A stretch of DNA of 64,000 nucleotides, taken from NCBI GenBank assembly GCA_964291275.2, contig OZ219800.1, forward strand, positions 806,001-870,000. Reading direction: 5' to 3'. Of this stretch, positions 9,561 to 19,001 are shown piece by piece. The notes beneath the pieces are model-generated. The model was not told the DNA's origin and searched no databases. It was given only the letters and a program-made list of their open reading frames with translations. Each line of letters begins with the position of its first letter. The stretch's first letter is position 1. The DNA comes from Bin80 sp964291275. Its GTDB lineage: Bacteria; Bacteroidota; Rhodothermia; Rhodothermales; Bin80. A program made the translations under genes and the position numbers.

Positions 9561-10436
9561 TTACTGAGGACCTGGTTCATTAAGACGCCAATCATACTCA
9601 TGATCCAGCGATCCATCGAAAACTTTCAGTTGCTCCACCAAGTCCTTTTCGGCGTACTTCTGCAGATGCGTCAGCACGCCTGCCTCAGAGTTCCCAAAAT
9701 CCTCGATGTACCAAAAATACAGGCTTGACGTAACTCCGAATGCTTCATCCAAGAACTCCACTGCACGCAGATCATTCACGAACTCTTTCGCACATTGATC
9801 CAGCAACCGCTCCAGGTTAGCCGCCGTGAATGCCTCTGATGCCAAATTAGGACAGCCTAAGCTGGCGCAATTGACCGCATAATGGATACGATTGTCCTGC
9901 CAAATCGGACGCAAGATATCGTGCTCAATATTGTCAAGCGTCAAGGGAACTCCTGCAACAGTTGCGTGAATGTCTTTCCATGGCCCAGTATCGGGTGTTT
10001 CTCCATTGTGAATCTGGAGAATTGATTCAACGGGGTAGGCATCCACAACTACTCGCACGGTCACCGCATTGTAGAGATTGATCCAGTATGCCATCTGAAC
10101 ATCCCGTGCATACTGGCGAGGATCCAGCCCTTGAAGATGTTCTAAGTATCTATTTAGACGCCGCCGGTCCGCTGTATTCGCCTGCAGTGCACCGTAGTCA
10201 AAAAGATGCACACCGGATGGATCGTCAGCGATCAGGTAAGCATCCAGAACTGCCTGCCAGTCGGCATGATCAATCGTAGCGGTATTCGTGGAGTCAAATT
10301 TGTCCCAAATACCATCTGTAGTCTGACCATAGCAGAAGGAGACAGTAACGATCAACAGGCTCAAAGCTCCAACTCCAAATCGACAGAACCCAGAACGCAT
10401 CTGAGCCTGCTTAACCCTTGCCAGTGTCATGTGCAT
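9561..10436 (-). CDS. DUF547 domain-containing secreted protein
   Basis: 291 residues with a signal peptide (GALSLLIVTVSFCYGQ). The DUF547 domain covers about residues 95-240: AYWINLYNAVTVRVV, then a Leu/Ile-rich stretch, DNIEHDILRP, and INCASLGCP-like VNCASLGCPNLA with its two conserved Cys. The domain occurs in periplasmic proteins of unknown biochemical role. It is followed by a 70-bp gap to the glycosyltransferase end, in convergent orientation. Confidence 0.85.
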   Translation of the reverse strand: MHMTLARVKQAQMRSGFCRFGVGALSLLIVTVSFCYGQTTDGIWDKFDSTNTATIDHADWQAVLDAYLIADDPSGVHLFDYGALQANTADRRRLNRYLEHLQGLDPRQYARDVQMAYWINLYNAVTVRVVVDAYPVESILQIHNGETPDTGPWKDIHATVAGVPLTLDNIEHDILRPIWQDNRIHYAVNCASLGCPNLASEAFTAANLERLLDQCAKEFVNDLRAVEFLDEAFGVTSSLYFWYIEDFGNSEAGVLTHLQKYAEKDLVEQLKVFDGSLDHEYDWRLNEPGPQ

Positions 10437-10549
10437 CCAGACTTACTTGTAATCTAAAAATGTTTTAGTATGTCACGACCTTTGTGATTTTGGCCTATGT
10501 GGCCTGTCTCCGTTTAGGGCGTGAATAAAACACAGGTCGCCTTGGTAAT

Positions 10550-11521
10550 CTACAATCCACCACCAAAGCCGCCGCCAAATCCTACGGTAAGACCGGCACC
10601 GATCACACCGGACTTCGCCGTATTCCGACCTCCCACTACCCGCCCGTAAAAAGTGTGTGCACTCACGCTGCCGAACAGATCAGCAAACAACTGGCCACCA
10701 AAAAACTGGCTATCCTCCTCCAAGCCAGGAAATCGACTCGGCGAAAAACCCTCCCCGCCAATATCCAATCCCGAGGTGGCATTAACGATACGATAGTTCG
10801 CACCTACCCGCAGTCGGTTGCCAATCGGAACAAAGAGCCACAAATTCACGAACATCTCCGAAGGGACATCAACATCCTCGCCCTGATCGGCACCAACTGC
10901 ATCAGGATTTACCTCCGTGGTTCCCCTGTGACGATAGCCAATTTCTGCCGACGCACCAGCCACATTCCAGAACTTGCCAAGAATGAGCGAGCCCTCGAAC
11001 CCACCGCCACCATCTCCGAGCGAGTTGATGTAGCCCGTGTCATACCCCCCCGGAATAGTCACACCGATACGTGCCGCGACGCTGGGGGCATTGCTGACCA
11101 ACTCGTCCAAAAAACGCCAAGTCACAGAAAGGTTGGTATCGTATAGTCCACTGTAACTCTCCTGTCCACCGGACGGACCGACCGCACCTTCCACAAAACT
11201 TTTTGCCCAAGCCGTCTGCAGATCCACAGCAATCGCATCATTAAGTGCATAATTGACATGAAACCACACCGTGTTTTGCGCCAAGTTTGCCCCCGTGGCC
11301 TCCAGTGGTCCCTTAACGGACTCCGTACCCCGATAGAACTCTGTGGCATTTTGGTTATAGTACGAAACGCTGACACTACCAGTACGAGGCTCCGCAATCC
11401 ATGGTGTGCCCTGAGACAAGGCAGTCTGTAACGGACACCATGCCACTACGCCCAAGAAGACCGGCAATAGCAACCTGCGGAGAACGCACACGATTTCCTC
11501 GCCTTGGTTACTCTTCATCAA
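10550..11521 (-). CDS. Outer-membrane beta-barrel protein (transporter/XagA-like)
   Basis: 323 residues with a basic N-region and signal peptide (LLLPVFLGVVAWC..ALSQG). The mature part begins with SWTQ-type sequence (PWIAEPRTGSVSVSYYNQ) and continues as alternating strands typical of 'meta-pathway phenol degradation' or XagA-like barrels (VNYALNDAIAVDLQTAWAKS, RIGVTIPGGYDTG, SAEIGYRHRG). The last ten residues are Gly/Phe-rich (GFGGGFGGGL). It overlaps the upstream small secreted protein gene by 14 bases, so the two are coupled. Substrate unknown. Confidence 0.65.
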   Translation of the reverse strand: MMKSNQGEEIVCVLRRLLLPVFLGVVAWCPLQTALSQGTPWIAEPRTGSVSVSYYNQNATEFYRGTESVKGPLEATGANLAQNTVWFHVNYALNDAIAVDLQTAWAKSFVEGAVGPSGGQESYSGLYDTNLSVTWRFLDELVSNAPSVAARIGVTIPGGYDTGYINSLGDGGGGFEGSLILGKFWNVAGASAEIGYRHRGTTEVNPDAVGADQGEDVDVPSEMFVNLWLFVPIGNRLRVGANYRIVNATSGLDIGGEGFSPSRFPGLEEDSQFFGGQLFADLFGSVSAHTFYGRVVGGRNTAKSGVIGAGLTVGFGGGFGGGL

Positions 11522-11924
11522 TCACATCATTCTGTATGCCGCGAACGGGAGTTTGTAGCTTGTAGCGGCGGGTCAGAAAATAATGGACAACCTCCATACG
11601 AATGCCACAATCTTCAGTATCAGTATCTGGACCACACAACGCTTTAACCGCCTCGTCATCAGGCGATCCGGTTTCTTCTTCAGCATATACCGCCTCCAAA
11701 CTGGCGGCCAAACTCATTGCCCGGTCACGGTCCAATTCGGACTTCTGGAGGGGACACCCCCTGCAAGCCAACACCTTGAAGGTCAACGATTTGCCCTGTG
11801 CATACGCTTTACGCGGGCTGATCTGACCTGGTCCCGTACCGATTGAACCTGACGGCGCGGTTACCGGAGGCACAAACCCGCAAAAGACGACAATAACTGC
11901 GAACAAGCAAATAGAACGAATCAT
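11508..11924 (-). CDS. Small secreted Cys-containing protein, unknown
   Basis: 138 residues with a signal peptide (MIRSICLFAVIVVFCGFV). The mature protein has CRGCPL near residue 54 and two further Cys (ALCGPD, EDCGIR), compatible with a redox, metal or disulfide role. It is acidic in the middle (YAEEETGSPDDEAVK). It is not a family I recognise. It is translationally coupled to the following barrel gene, so it may be a periplasmic partner of that protein; this is inference from position only. Confidence 0.65.
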   Translation of the reverse strand: MIRSICLFAVIVVFCGFVPPVTAPSGSIGTGPGQISPRKAYAQGKSLTFKVLACRGCPLQKSELDRDRAMSLAASLEAVYAEEETGSPDDEAVKALCGPDTDTEDCGIRMEVVHYFLTRRYKLQTPVRGIQNDVIDEE

Positions 11925-12037
11925 GAAGCTTCCTCTTAAACTGGTTTTTGGCTGCTAATTATAAGTTAAGATATACACATAATTGATGTCAAGAGTAACG
12001 ATCACTAACTTCGGTTCTTCACCTTGTAATTCCTGGC

Positions 12038-12215
12038 TCCTTCGGGATAGATTCAGTCCTCCGAGACAGGAATAACCGGCGTTGGAAATCGATGTTTGCT
12101 TGAAATCACCTACACCGAACCTTGACGGTTTTGATCCAACGATTGATGCTTGCCGTAGGACCATTACTCATCCTCACAACGATCGTGCCCAGGATAGCCA
12201 GCTTTCTCCGTCCCT
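12038..12215 (-). pseudogene. Third ISL3 transposase relic (C-terminal part)
   Basis: On the minus strand this stretch aligns with the C-terminal coding part of the ISL3 transposase at 6459-7694. It covers the segment with SNGPxxSIN, IKTVKV and FHLGGLDLS-like residues, with one frameshift in between. Both frames are interrupted and no complete element ends were found. The rest of 11925-12349 shows no gene; it must also contain the promoter of the symporter gene. Confidence 0.7.
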
Positions 12216-12349
12216 CCGTGCCTAGGTTCAGACAAACCATGGGCTTATCTTCCAGCAGACAGATTTTTTTGCTACACTCAACTGATGCAGCAGGAAATTA
12301 CGTTCACACCTGAGACATATTCCCGTGACTCTTTCCGGCCGATACACCA

Positions 12350-14947
12350 ATGATAGAACCGGCCAAACGAGTCATGCTCCTATTCGTCCTACTCTTCCAG
12401 GTCGCTGCGCTGCAGGGTCAGGACGTGCCAACCAAAGAATTGCTTGACTGGCACAGATTGCCTGATTTCCCGGACTCTATCGGAATAGGTGGGCCATGCG
12501 CTGGAATCTCAAACGGTGCACTGATCGTGGCCGGAGGTGCACATTTTCGTGATCCGTTCCTGCAGGGTGGGGAGAAAATCTGGACTGACAGCATCTATGT
12601 TCTGACTTCTTCATTTAGTGAATGGAAAAGCGGGTTCACACTTGCCCGGGCGACGGGATATACAGTAGCTGCCCAATGGGAGGATGAGGTAATCTGTGCA
12701 GGTGGGGGGAATGCCCGGGAGCATTTTGTGGAGGTGATTGCGCTGCGATGGGATGGCGAGGACATCTCACAGCGATTGTTACCAGCACTCCCACAACCCA
12801 GAGCCTTTGCCAGCGGAGCAGTACTTGGGACCACCCTTTATATAGCCGGAGGATTGGAGACCCCTAGCGATACCGTCGCAAGCAGGGATTTCTGGGCACT
12901 GAATCTTGCTGATCCTCGTGCACAATGGCAAATCCTTGAATCTGTACCTGGCCTACCCCGGCATAGCGCTGTGACGGGCGTATCAGACGGGGCGTTCTAT
13001 CTCTTCAGCGGCACTGCATTGAAGTCGGACACGGCTGGCTCGATAGCTTATGAGTTTCTCACCGATGCCTATCGATATCGCCCTCAATACGGATGGGACC
13101 AACTGCGTGATCTACCGTATTCCACAGCTGCGGCCCCCTCTCCTGCGATCGCTTTAGGACCCTCACACCTTCTAGTATTGGGAGGCAATACTGGAGTAGA
13201 TGTTGATCGCGTTCAAGAGCTCGGCGACCGGCATCCGGGATTCAGCCGTAATCTGCTGGCCTATCACGTTATCACGGACACCTGGGCGTACCTGGAGACT
13301 TTGCCCATGGGACAGGTCACTGTTCCTACGGTGCAACATGGCGATAATATTATCATCCCGAGCGGCGAAACACGCCCGGGAGTACGGACTGCTGCAGTTT
13401 GGCAAGTCACACCAAGAAATACAGTCCCCCCTTTTGGCACGATAAACTTCGTTGTCGTGACTATCTACTTCCTGGTCCTTGCAGGAATGGGCCTGTACTT
13501 CTGGAATCGTGGAAAAAATGATACCGATTACTTTCTGGCCCGCAGACGTATTCCGTGGTGGGCAGCAGGGATCAGCATCTTTGGAACACAACTGAGTGCC
13601 ATCACCTTCATGGCCATACCCGCCAAGGCCTATGCTACGGATTGGGTTTACTTTCTTGGGCAGATTGCCATTCTGCTGGTTGCCCCGATCGTAGTCTATC
13701 TCTATCTACCCTTCTTCCGCCGGCTCCAGATAACTACAGCCTACGAGTTTTTAGAGCAACGTTTTAGTGTAGCAGTGCGACTTTTCGGCAGCCTTGCATT
13801 CGTTCTCCTCCAGCTCGGACGCATGGGAGTAGTCATCTTTCTCCCTGCCATAGCCTTATCCGCAGTCACAGGCTTCAACCTGTACCTGGCCATATTGCTG
13901 ATGGGGTTACTGAGCACCTTCTATACAGCATTAGGGGGCATGGAAGCTGTTATCTGGTCAGATGTGATGCAAGTAATTGTACTCTTGGGAGGCGCTTTAT
14001 TTAGTCTGATTATCCTGGTCATGAACATTGAGGGCGGAGCTTCCGGTTTGATTGAAGTTGCTGCCTCTGAGGGCAAGTTTCATATGCTGACCTGGTCGTG
14101 GGATGCTACGACAACGGCGGTCTGGGTAGTGCTGGGGGGCTCAATTTTCACCAACTTGATCCCCTATACTGCGGACCAAACTGTGGTACAACGCTATCTG
14201 ACCACAGCAAACGAAAAACTTGCTGCCCGATCTGTCTGGACCAATGCAGCACTCACGATCCCTGGCAGTCTCCTTTTCTTCTCCTTGGGCACGGCCTTGT
14301 TTGTATTCTACCAACAGCACGCAAGCGCTCTGGAACCTTCGTTATCCACCGATGCAATCTTCCCGCTGTTTATTATACAACAGCTACCTCAGGGGATGTC
14401 AGGACTCCTGATTGCCGGAATTATTGCCGCAGCGATGTCCAGTCTTGACAGCAGTCTCAACAGCGCTGTCGCTGCACTGGTATGCGACTTCTACAAGAGA
14501 TTCAAGCCGCGTTCCACTGCGTCAACCCGCCTGCGATTGGCCAAGTGGTTGACTGTCGGACTGGGCTCTCTAGCCACAACCATTGGTTTAGTAATGGCCA
14601 CGATAGAAATTGCTTCATTATTCGACTTTTTCCTTGAACTGCTGGGGTTATTGGGGAGCAGCCTGGCAGGTCTCTTTGCTCTGGGGATCTTCACGCGCAG
14701 TGCAAACAGTACCGGAGCACTGATTGGTGCCTGTACCAGCGCGATCGTACTCTACCTGGTAAGTGCTTTCACCGACATTCACTTCTTCCTGTATGCAAGC
14801 ATTGGTATCCTGACCTGCTTCGTGGTAGGATATATCATGAGCAACATCCTCCCCAACCATCACACACAACTTGCCGGGTTAACGATTTATACCTTAAGAG
14901 ATCGGTTGCCGAACAACGATCAGATTGATGCAGACGCCGATGAATAA
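12350..14947 (+). CDS. Sialic-acid-type kelch mutarotase fused to sodium:solute symporter
   Basis: 865 residues in two parts. Residues about 25-345 are a periplasmic kelch-like propeller after a signal segment, with repeated Gly-Gly strands (ALIVAGGAHF, EVICAGGGNAREH, TLYIAGGLETP, HLLVLGGNTG); it resembles the cyclically permuted YjhT/NanM mutarotases. From about residue 350 there are 13-14 membrane helices of the SSS family (YFLARRRIPWWAAGISIFGTQLSAITFMAIP and SSLDSSLNSA). Family knowledge: such fusions import N-acetylneuraminate with sodium, the propeller converting the released alpha anomer to beta. The gene overlaps the lyase gene by eight bases and a sialidase follows, which fits this role. 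Confidence 0.85.
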   Translation: MIEPAKRVMLLFVLLFQVAALQGQDVPTKELLDWHRLPDFPDSIGIGGPCAGISNGALIVAGGAHFRDPFLQGGEKIWTDSIYVLTSSFSEWKSGFTLARATGYTVAAQWEDEVICAGGGNAREHFVEVIALRWDGEDISQRLLPALPQPRAFASGAVLGTTLYIAGGLETPSDTVASRDFWALNLADPRAQWQILESVPGLPRHSAVTGVSDGAFYLFSGTALKSDTAGSIAYEFLTDAYRYRPQYGWDQLRDLPYSTAAAPSPAIALGPSHLLVLGGNTGVDVDRVQELGDRHPGFSRNLLAYHVITDTWAYLETLPMGQVTVPTVQHGDNIIIPSGETRPGVRTAAVWQVTPRNTVPPFGTINFVVVTIYFLVLAGMGLYFWNRGKNDTDYFLARRRIPWWAAGISIFGTQLSAITFMAIPAKAYATDWVYFLGQIAILLVAPIVVYLYLPFFRRLQITTAYEFLEQRFSVAVRLFGSLAFVLLQLGRMGVVIFLPAIALSAVTGFNLYLAILLMGLLSTFYTALGGMEAVIWSDVMQVIVLLGGALFSLIILVMNIEGGASGLIEVAASEGKFHMLTWSWDATTTAVWVVLGGSIFTNLIPYTADQTVVQRYLTTANEKLAARSVWTNAALTIPGSLLFFSLGTALFVFYQQHASALEPSLSTDAIFPLFIIQQLPQGMSGLLIAGIIAAAMSSLDSSLNSAVAALVCDFYKRFKPRSTASTRLRLAKWLTVGLGSLATTIGLVMATIEIASLFDFFLELLGLLGSSLAGLFALGIFTRSANSTGALIGACTSAIVLYLVSAFTDIHFFLYASIGILTCFVVGYIMSNILPNHHTQLAGLTIYTLRDRLPNNDQIDADADE

Positions 14948-15860
14948 ATCAATACGGCTTACAGGTCTTACAGCAGCAGCGTTCACCCCCATGAAAAGTG
15001 ATGCTATGCTGGATCTTGACCGTATCCCAAGTCTGGTCGAACACTTGCTGAGAGACGGTGTCTCTGCGTTATATGTACTGGGCAGCACGGGGGAAGGGGT
15101 CTCGCTGACGCTCCGCGAACGACAACATACCGCGGCAACTTTTGTAGAGGCTGCCGCCGGCCGTGTACCCGTCGTGGTCCATGTCGGACATAACAGCCTA
15201 CAGGAAGCTCAAATCCTTGCCAGGCACGCACAACAGATCGGGGCCAATGCTATTTCGGCCGTGCCCCCATACTATTTCAAGCCTGACTCTACAAGATCAC
15301 TGGTGGACTGCCTGGCTATGATTACCGCAGGCGCACCTGATCTCCCATTCTATTACTATCATATCCCCGTCAAGACCGGGGTAGAATTGGATCTGAATGA
15401 TTTCCTGCATTTGGCAACCCGGCAATTGCACTCGCTCGTTGGTGTCAAGTTTTCTGACACACGCCTGCAAGCGGTCTCAGCATGCCCTTACGCCGAGAGG
15501 TACGACTTTGTATGCGGCGTTGATGAGATGCTCCTCGGTGCGTGGATGACAGGTATGCGCGGAGCAGTGGGCACGACATACAATTTTGCTGCACCACTCT
15601 ATAACCGTCTTATAGCCTGCTGCGAACAGGGACAGATAGAAGAGGCCCGACGCAATCAGGCGAGGGCCTCTACGATGATTAACGTGATTCTGAAAACCTG
15701 TGGACGCCCCGGCTTCAAGGCCGTTATGGGGTTGATTGGTCAGGATTGTGGCCCTCACAGATTACCCCATTCCACCGCCACACCAGCGCAAATTTCAGAA
15801 ATGCATCAAGCACTGGAAGCAATAGGATTTTTTGAATGGGGTCGAAAACGTACCGACTGA
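14940..15860 (+). CDS. nanA: N-acetylneuraminate lyase (DHDPS/NAL family)
   Basis: 306 residues from ATG 14940, where MNKSIRLTGL matches the usual NAL start; a TTG at 14925 and an ATG at 14928 also exist. TIM-barrel aldolase motifs are present: GSTGEG near residue 44, YYYHIPVKTGVEL with the catalytic Tyr, and VGVKFSD with the Schiff-base Lys. The YYYHIP and GVDE blocks favour N-acetylneuraminate lyase over dihydrodipicolinate synthase. It cleaves sialic acid to ManNAc and pyruvate in the cytoplasm. Its neighbours, the symporter upstream and the sialidase downstream, support this. Confidence 0.88.
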   Translation: MNKSIRLTGLTAAAFTPMKSDAMLDLDRIPSLVEHLLRDGVSALYVLGSTGEGVSLTLRERQHTAATFVEAAAGRVPVVVHVGHNSLQEAQILARHAQQIGANAISAVPPYYFKPDSTRSLVDCLAMITAGAPDLPFYYYHIPVKTGVELDLNDFLHLATRQLHSLVGVKFSDTRLQAVSACPYAERYDFVCGVDEMLLGAWMTGMRGAVGTTYNFAAPLYNRLIACCEQGQIEEARRNQARASTMINVILKTCGRPGFKAVMGLIGQDCGPHRLPHSTATPAQISEMHQALEAIGFFEWGRKRTD

Positions 15861-15898
15861 AAATTGCCTGCACTCTCATAACAAATCTACTATCACCT

Positions 15899-17575
15899 AT
15901 GCGACGTTTGATATTAATCAACCAACTCGCGTGTGTGCTCGCTGGCGCAACGCTATTGACATCTGCGGCTCTGGCGCAGGAAACCATTACCATCACCCAG
16001 AACGGTGTCGTGGAAATGGGCAGTCCGGGCGCATGGGTTGAGCAGAACGGGTACATTGCAATCACGTCAGGCACTTCAGGTGAAACAGGACTGTTCGGTG
16101 ACCGTGACCTTGCGACGGGGGATTTCCAGATAACAGCGCAACTCAGTCTTTCTGAGCTGAACGCTACGGGTGCAGCCTTCCAGTTAGGAAACAGCTATCT
16201 CGGTTTTGATGGACCAAATCAACAGTTATACTTGTCTGGTGCCTTAGCAGGCCAGCATCATGTAGATCTCGGCTCCGCCCGGCACCACCTTGAACCCGAG
16301 GAATGGTTCACTTTTGAGGTTACCCGAACAGATGGCACCATCCAGTTTCTGATTGATGATCATTTGGTTCATTCCGTGAGCAGCTTTGCAGGCATCGGTC
16401 ATTTTGGTTTCACATTCTCACCTCTTGGCCGTGTAGCACCTGTGACAAATGGTATACTCCGCATCCGGAAATTTGCCAGCACAGGCACCTTCAGCCCAAG
16501 CGGTACGATCAAGCCCGGCGGATTCAGCATCCCGCTCATTGACCTTTCTAAAGAAACCCACCGGCAAGTGTTAGTGGACCGTGAGCCAAACCAGTATCTT
16601 GGACATCCAACCACCGTGCTGCTGGATGACCAGCACACAATCATCACCGTCTATCCAAAGGGACACGGGCGCGGTGCAGTTGTGATGAAGAAAAGTCACG
16701 ACGGCGGACTCACCTGGAATGATCGCCTCCCTGTGCCGGAAAACTGGTCAACCTCACAGGAGGTCCCAACGCTCTATCCGGTAGTTGATCGTAATGGTAC
16801 AAAGCGCCTGATCATGTTTTCCGGGTTGTATCCTATCCGCATGGCTGTTTCTGAAGACGAGGGAGACACTTGGAGTCCACTAGAGCCCATTGGGGATTTT
16901 GGTGGAATCGTCGTGATGGGGGACCTAGTCCGATTACGCGATGGCCGCCACATGGCGTTCTTTCACGACGACGGTAGGTTTATTAATGGACGCGAAGAAG
17001 AGCGTGGACAATTTTACGTGTACAAAACAGTGTCGTCTGACGGCGGACTAACCTGGAGTCAGCCGGAAGTCGTCGTAACCCATCCCATGGCTGATCTGTG
17101 CGAGCCAGGTGTCATTCGGTCTCCTGACGGCCAACAGCTCGCCATGCTACTGAGAGAAAATAGCCGGCGGTTCAACAGCTTCGTAACCTTCTCAGATGAT
17201 GAAGGTGTAACATGGAGCACACCAAAAGAAGTCACAGGCTCTCTCACCGGTGACAGACATCAGGCCATCTATGGCCCGGATGGTCGACTGTTTATTTCAT
17301 TTCGTGACCGTACGCATGTTTCACCCACATGGGGCGACTGGGTCGGATGGGTTGGTACTTATGAGGATATCGCACACGGTCAAGAAGGGCAATATCGCGT
17401 ACGACTCATGGACAACCTGGAAGGGGCAGACACTGCCTATCCGGGAGTTGAGATACTCCCCGACGGGACCGTGGTCACAACTACATATGGTCACTGGACG
17501 CAAAACGAGTCCCCTTACATCGTGAGCGTCCGCTTTACGTTCGAAGAACTTGACAACAAGGCCGCCGAGAACTAA
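15899..17575 (+). CDS. Secreted exo-alpha-sialidase
   Basis: About 558 residues from ATG 15899, giving a clean signal peptide (LINQLACVLAGATLLTSAALAQ); an upstream ATG at 15836 would overlap nanA. An N-terminal lectin-like jelly-roll (about residues 30-195) precedes a six-bladed propeller with four Asp boxes: SHDGGLTW, SEDEGDTW, SSDGGLTW and SDDEGVTW. YLGHPTTVLL and LRENSRRFNS contribute the expected Arg residues. The enzyme releases terminal sialic acid from glycans, feeding the transporter and lyase upstream. No T9SS tail is visible, so it is likely periplasmic or exported another way. Confidence 0.88.
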   Translation: MRRLILINQLACVLAGATLLTSAALAQETITITQNGVVEMGSPGAWVEQNGYIAITSGTSGETGLFGDRDLATGDFQITAQLSLSELNATGAAFQLGNSYLGFDGPNQQLYLSGALAGQHHVDLGSARHHLEPEEWFTFEVTRTDGTIQFLIDDHLVHSVSSFAGIGHFGFTFSPLGRVAPVTNGILRIRKFASTGTFSPSGTIKPGGFSIPLIDLSKETHRQVLVDREPNQYLGHPTTVLLDDQHTIITVYPKGHGRGAVVMKKSHDGGLTWNDRLPVPENWSTSQEVPTLYPVVDRNGTKRLIMFSGLYPIRMAVSEDEGDTWSPLEPIGDFGGIVVMGDLVRLRDGRHMAFFHDDGRFINGREEERGQFYVYKTVSSDGGLTWSQPEVVVTHPMADLCEPGVIRSPDGQQLAMLLRENSRRFNSFVTFSDDEGVTWSTPKEVTGSLTGDRHQAIYGPDGRLFISFRDRTHVSPTWGDWVGWVGTYEDIAHGQEGQYRVRLMDNLEGADTAYPGVEILPDGTVVTTTYGHWTQNESPYIVSVRFTFEELDNKAAEN

Positions 17576-17741
17576 ATACGCCGGTTCCTGCAGCAACGTA
17601 GATCGTCCAATAAGGAATGGAACTCAATCACGATAATACCCGATAGGAGCCTCGGAATCAGGCTCATTTTACAGCTCTCCGAGTTATAATCGGCATAGAA
17701 ATCATCCACTGCCTAATTTTACCCGCAATCAACCCAAACTC

Positions 17742-18944
17742 ATGCCTACATCCTTTAATCCGCGGGTTGCTTCCATGCAGCCCTCCGCTACACTGGCCAT
17801 GGCTGGACGTGCGAAAAAACTCAAACGAGCCGGTGCAGATGTAATTGCGCTAAGCGCAGGAGAACCCGACTTTAATACGCCCGAACCCGTTGCTGAAGCC
17901 GGCATCCAGGCAATTCGGGAGAACTTCACACGATACACCCAAAATCCAGGCATGCCGGAACTCCGGGAGGCTATCTGTGAAAAGTTTGCGCGCGAAAACA
18001 ACCTGGAGTATGCCCCTGCTCAGATCCTTTGCTCCAACGGAGCAAAGCAGTCGGTGGCAATGGCTGTGTCCGTGCTTGCTGCCGAAGGCGACGAAGTTCT
18101 GATTCCCGCCCCCTACTGGGTCAGCTATCCAGAAATGACTCGCTTTGCCGGCGCTAAGCCTGTCATCGTTCACACCACCGCAGAGACACAGTACCGTCTC
18201 ACGCCCCAGCAATTAGCAGATGCTCTCACTGAGCGCACGCGTGTGCTCATTCTCTGCTCTCCCTCTAATCCAACTGGCTCCGTATACACACATGAGGAGT
18301 TGGCTGCCCTTGCAGAGGTCCTGCACGGTCATGAGCGAGTTGTGGTGGTTTCGGATGAGATCTATGAGCACGTTATCTACGATGCCATACACGTGCCCAT
18401 TGCGTCGCTTCCCGGGATGCAGGAACGCACCATAACGGTGAACGGATTTTCTAAATGCTTTGCCATGACAGGTTGGCGGCTTGGCTATATGGCCGGTCCT
18501 GAGGATATCGTGAAGCAGGCGGCCAAGATGCAGGGGCAGTTCACTTCCGCACCCAGCAGTATTTCCCAGCGGGCCGGAATAGCAGCACTCAATATGGACA
18601 TGGAACTCATCCGCGTAATGGTCCAAGCATTTCGCGAGCGCCGCGACTACTTACTTGAAAGGATGAGTTCTGTGCAGGGGATCCATGCGCCTAAACCCGA
18701 GGGAGCATTCTATCTCTTTCCACAGTGCAGCGATTACTACGGCACTGTTGCACCCTCTGGACGGACCATAAATTCAAGTGATGATCTTTGCTTTTACCTC
18801 CTTGAGGAGCACCTGGTAGCCCTGGTCCCTGGCGCTGCCTTTGGGGATCCCAATGGGATCAGAATTTCTTACGCAGCATCCATGGACGACCTACAAAAAG
18901 CATTCGATCGTATAATATTTGGACTGTCACAACTTACACGCTAG
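17742..18944 (+). CDS. Class I/II aminotransferase, aspartate aminotransferase type (Ib)
   Basis: 400 residues, the typical length for aspartate aminotransferase Ib. Motifs: LSAGEPDFNTP near the N-terminus, YTQNPGMPELREAI, SPSNPTGSVYT for the cofactor, SDEIYEHVIYD, and NGFSKCFAMTGWRLGY with the PLP-binding Lys. RISYAASMDDLQ contains the carboxylate-binding Arg. It converts aspartate and 2-oxoglutarate to oxaloacetate and glutamate; prephenate could also be used by some members. A 166-bp gap separates it from the sialidase, so membership of that operon is uncertain. Confidence 0.9.
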   Translation: MPTSFNPRVASMQPSATLAMAGRAKKLKRAGADVIALSAGEPDFNTPEPVAEAGIQAIRENFTRYTQNPGMPELREAICEKFARENNLEYAPAQILCSNGAKQSVAMAVSVLAAEGDEVLIPAPYWVSYPEMTRFAGAKPVIVHTTAETQYRLTPQQLADALTERTRVLILCSPSNPTGSVYTHEELAALAEVLHGHERVVVVSDEIYEHVIYDAIHVPIASLPGMQERTITVNGFSKCFAMTGWRLGYMAGPEDIVKQAAKMQGQFTSAPSSISQRAGIAALNMDMELIRVMVQAFRERRDYLLERMSSVQGIHAPKPEGAFYLFPQCSDYYGTVAPSGRTINSSDDLCFYLLEEHLVALVPGAAFGDPNGIRISYAASMDDLQKAFDRIIFGLSQLTR

Positions 18945-19001
18945 TGAACACTTTGGCTAGGATCTGCATAGAACGCGATTAACTTTATATGCCCAGCCCC
19001 T

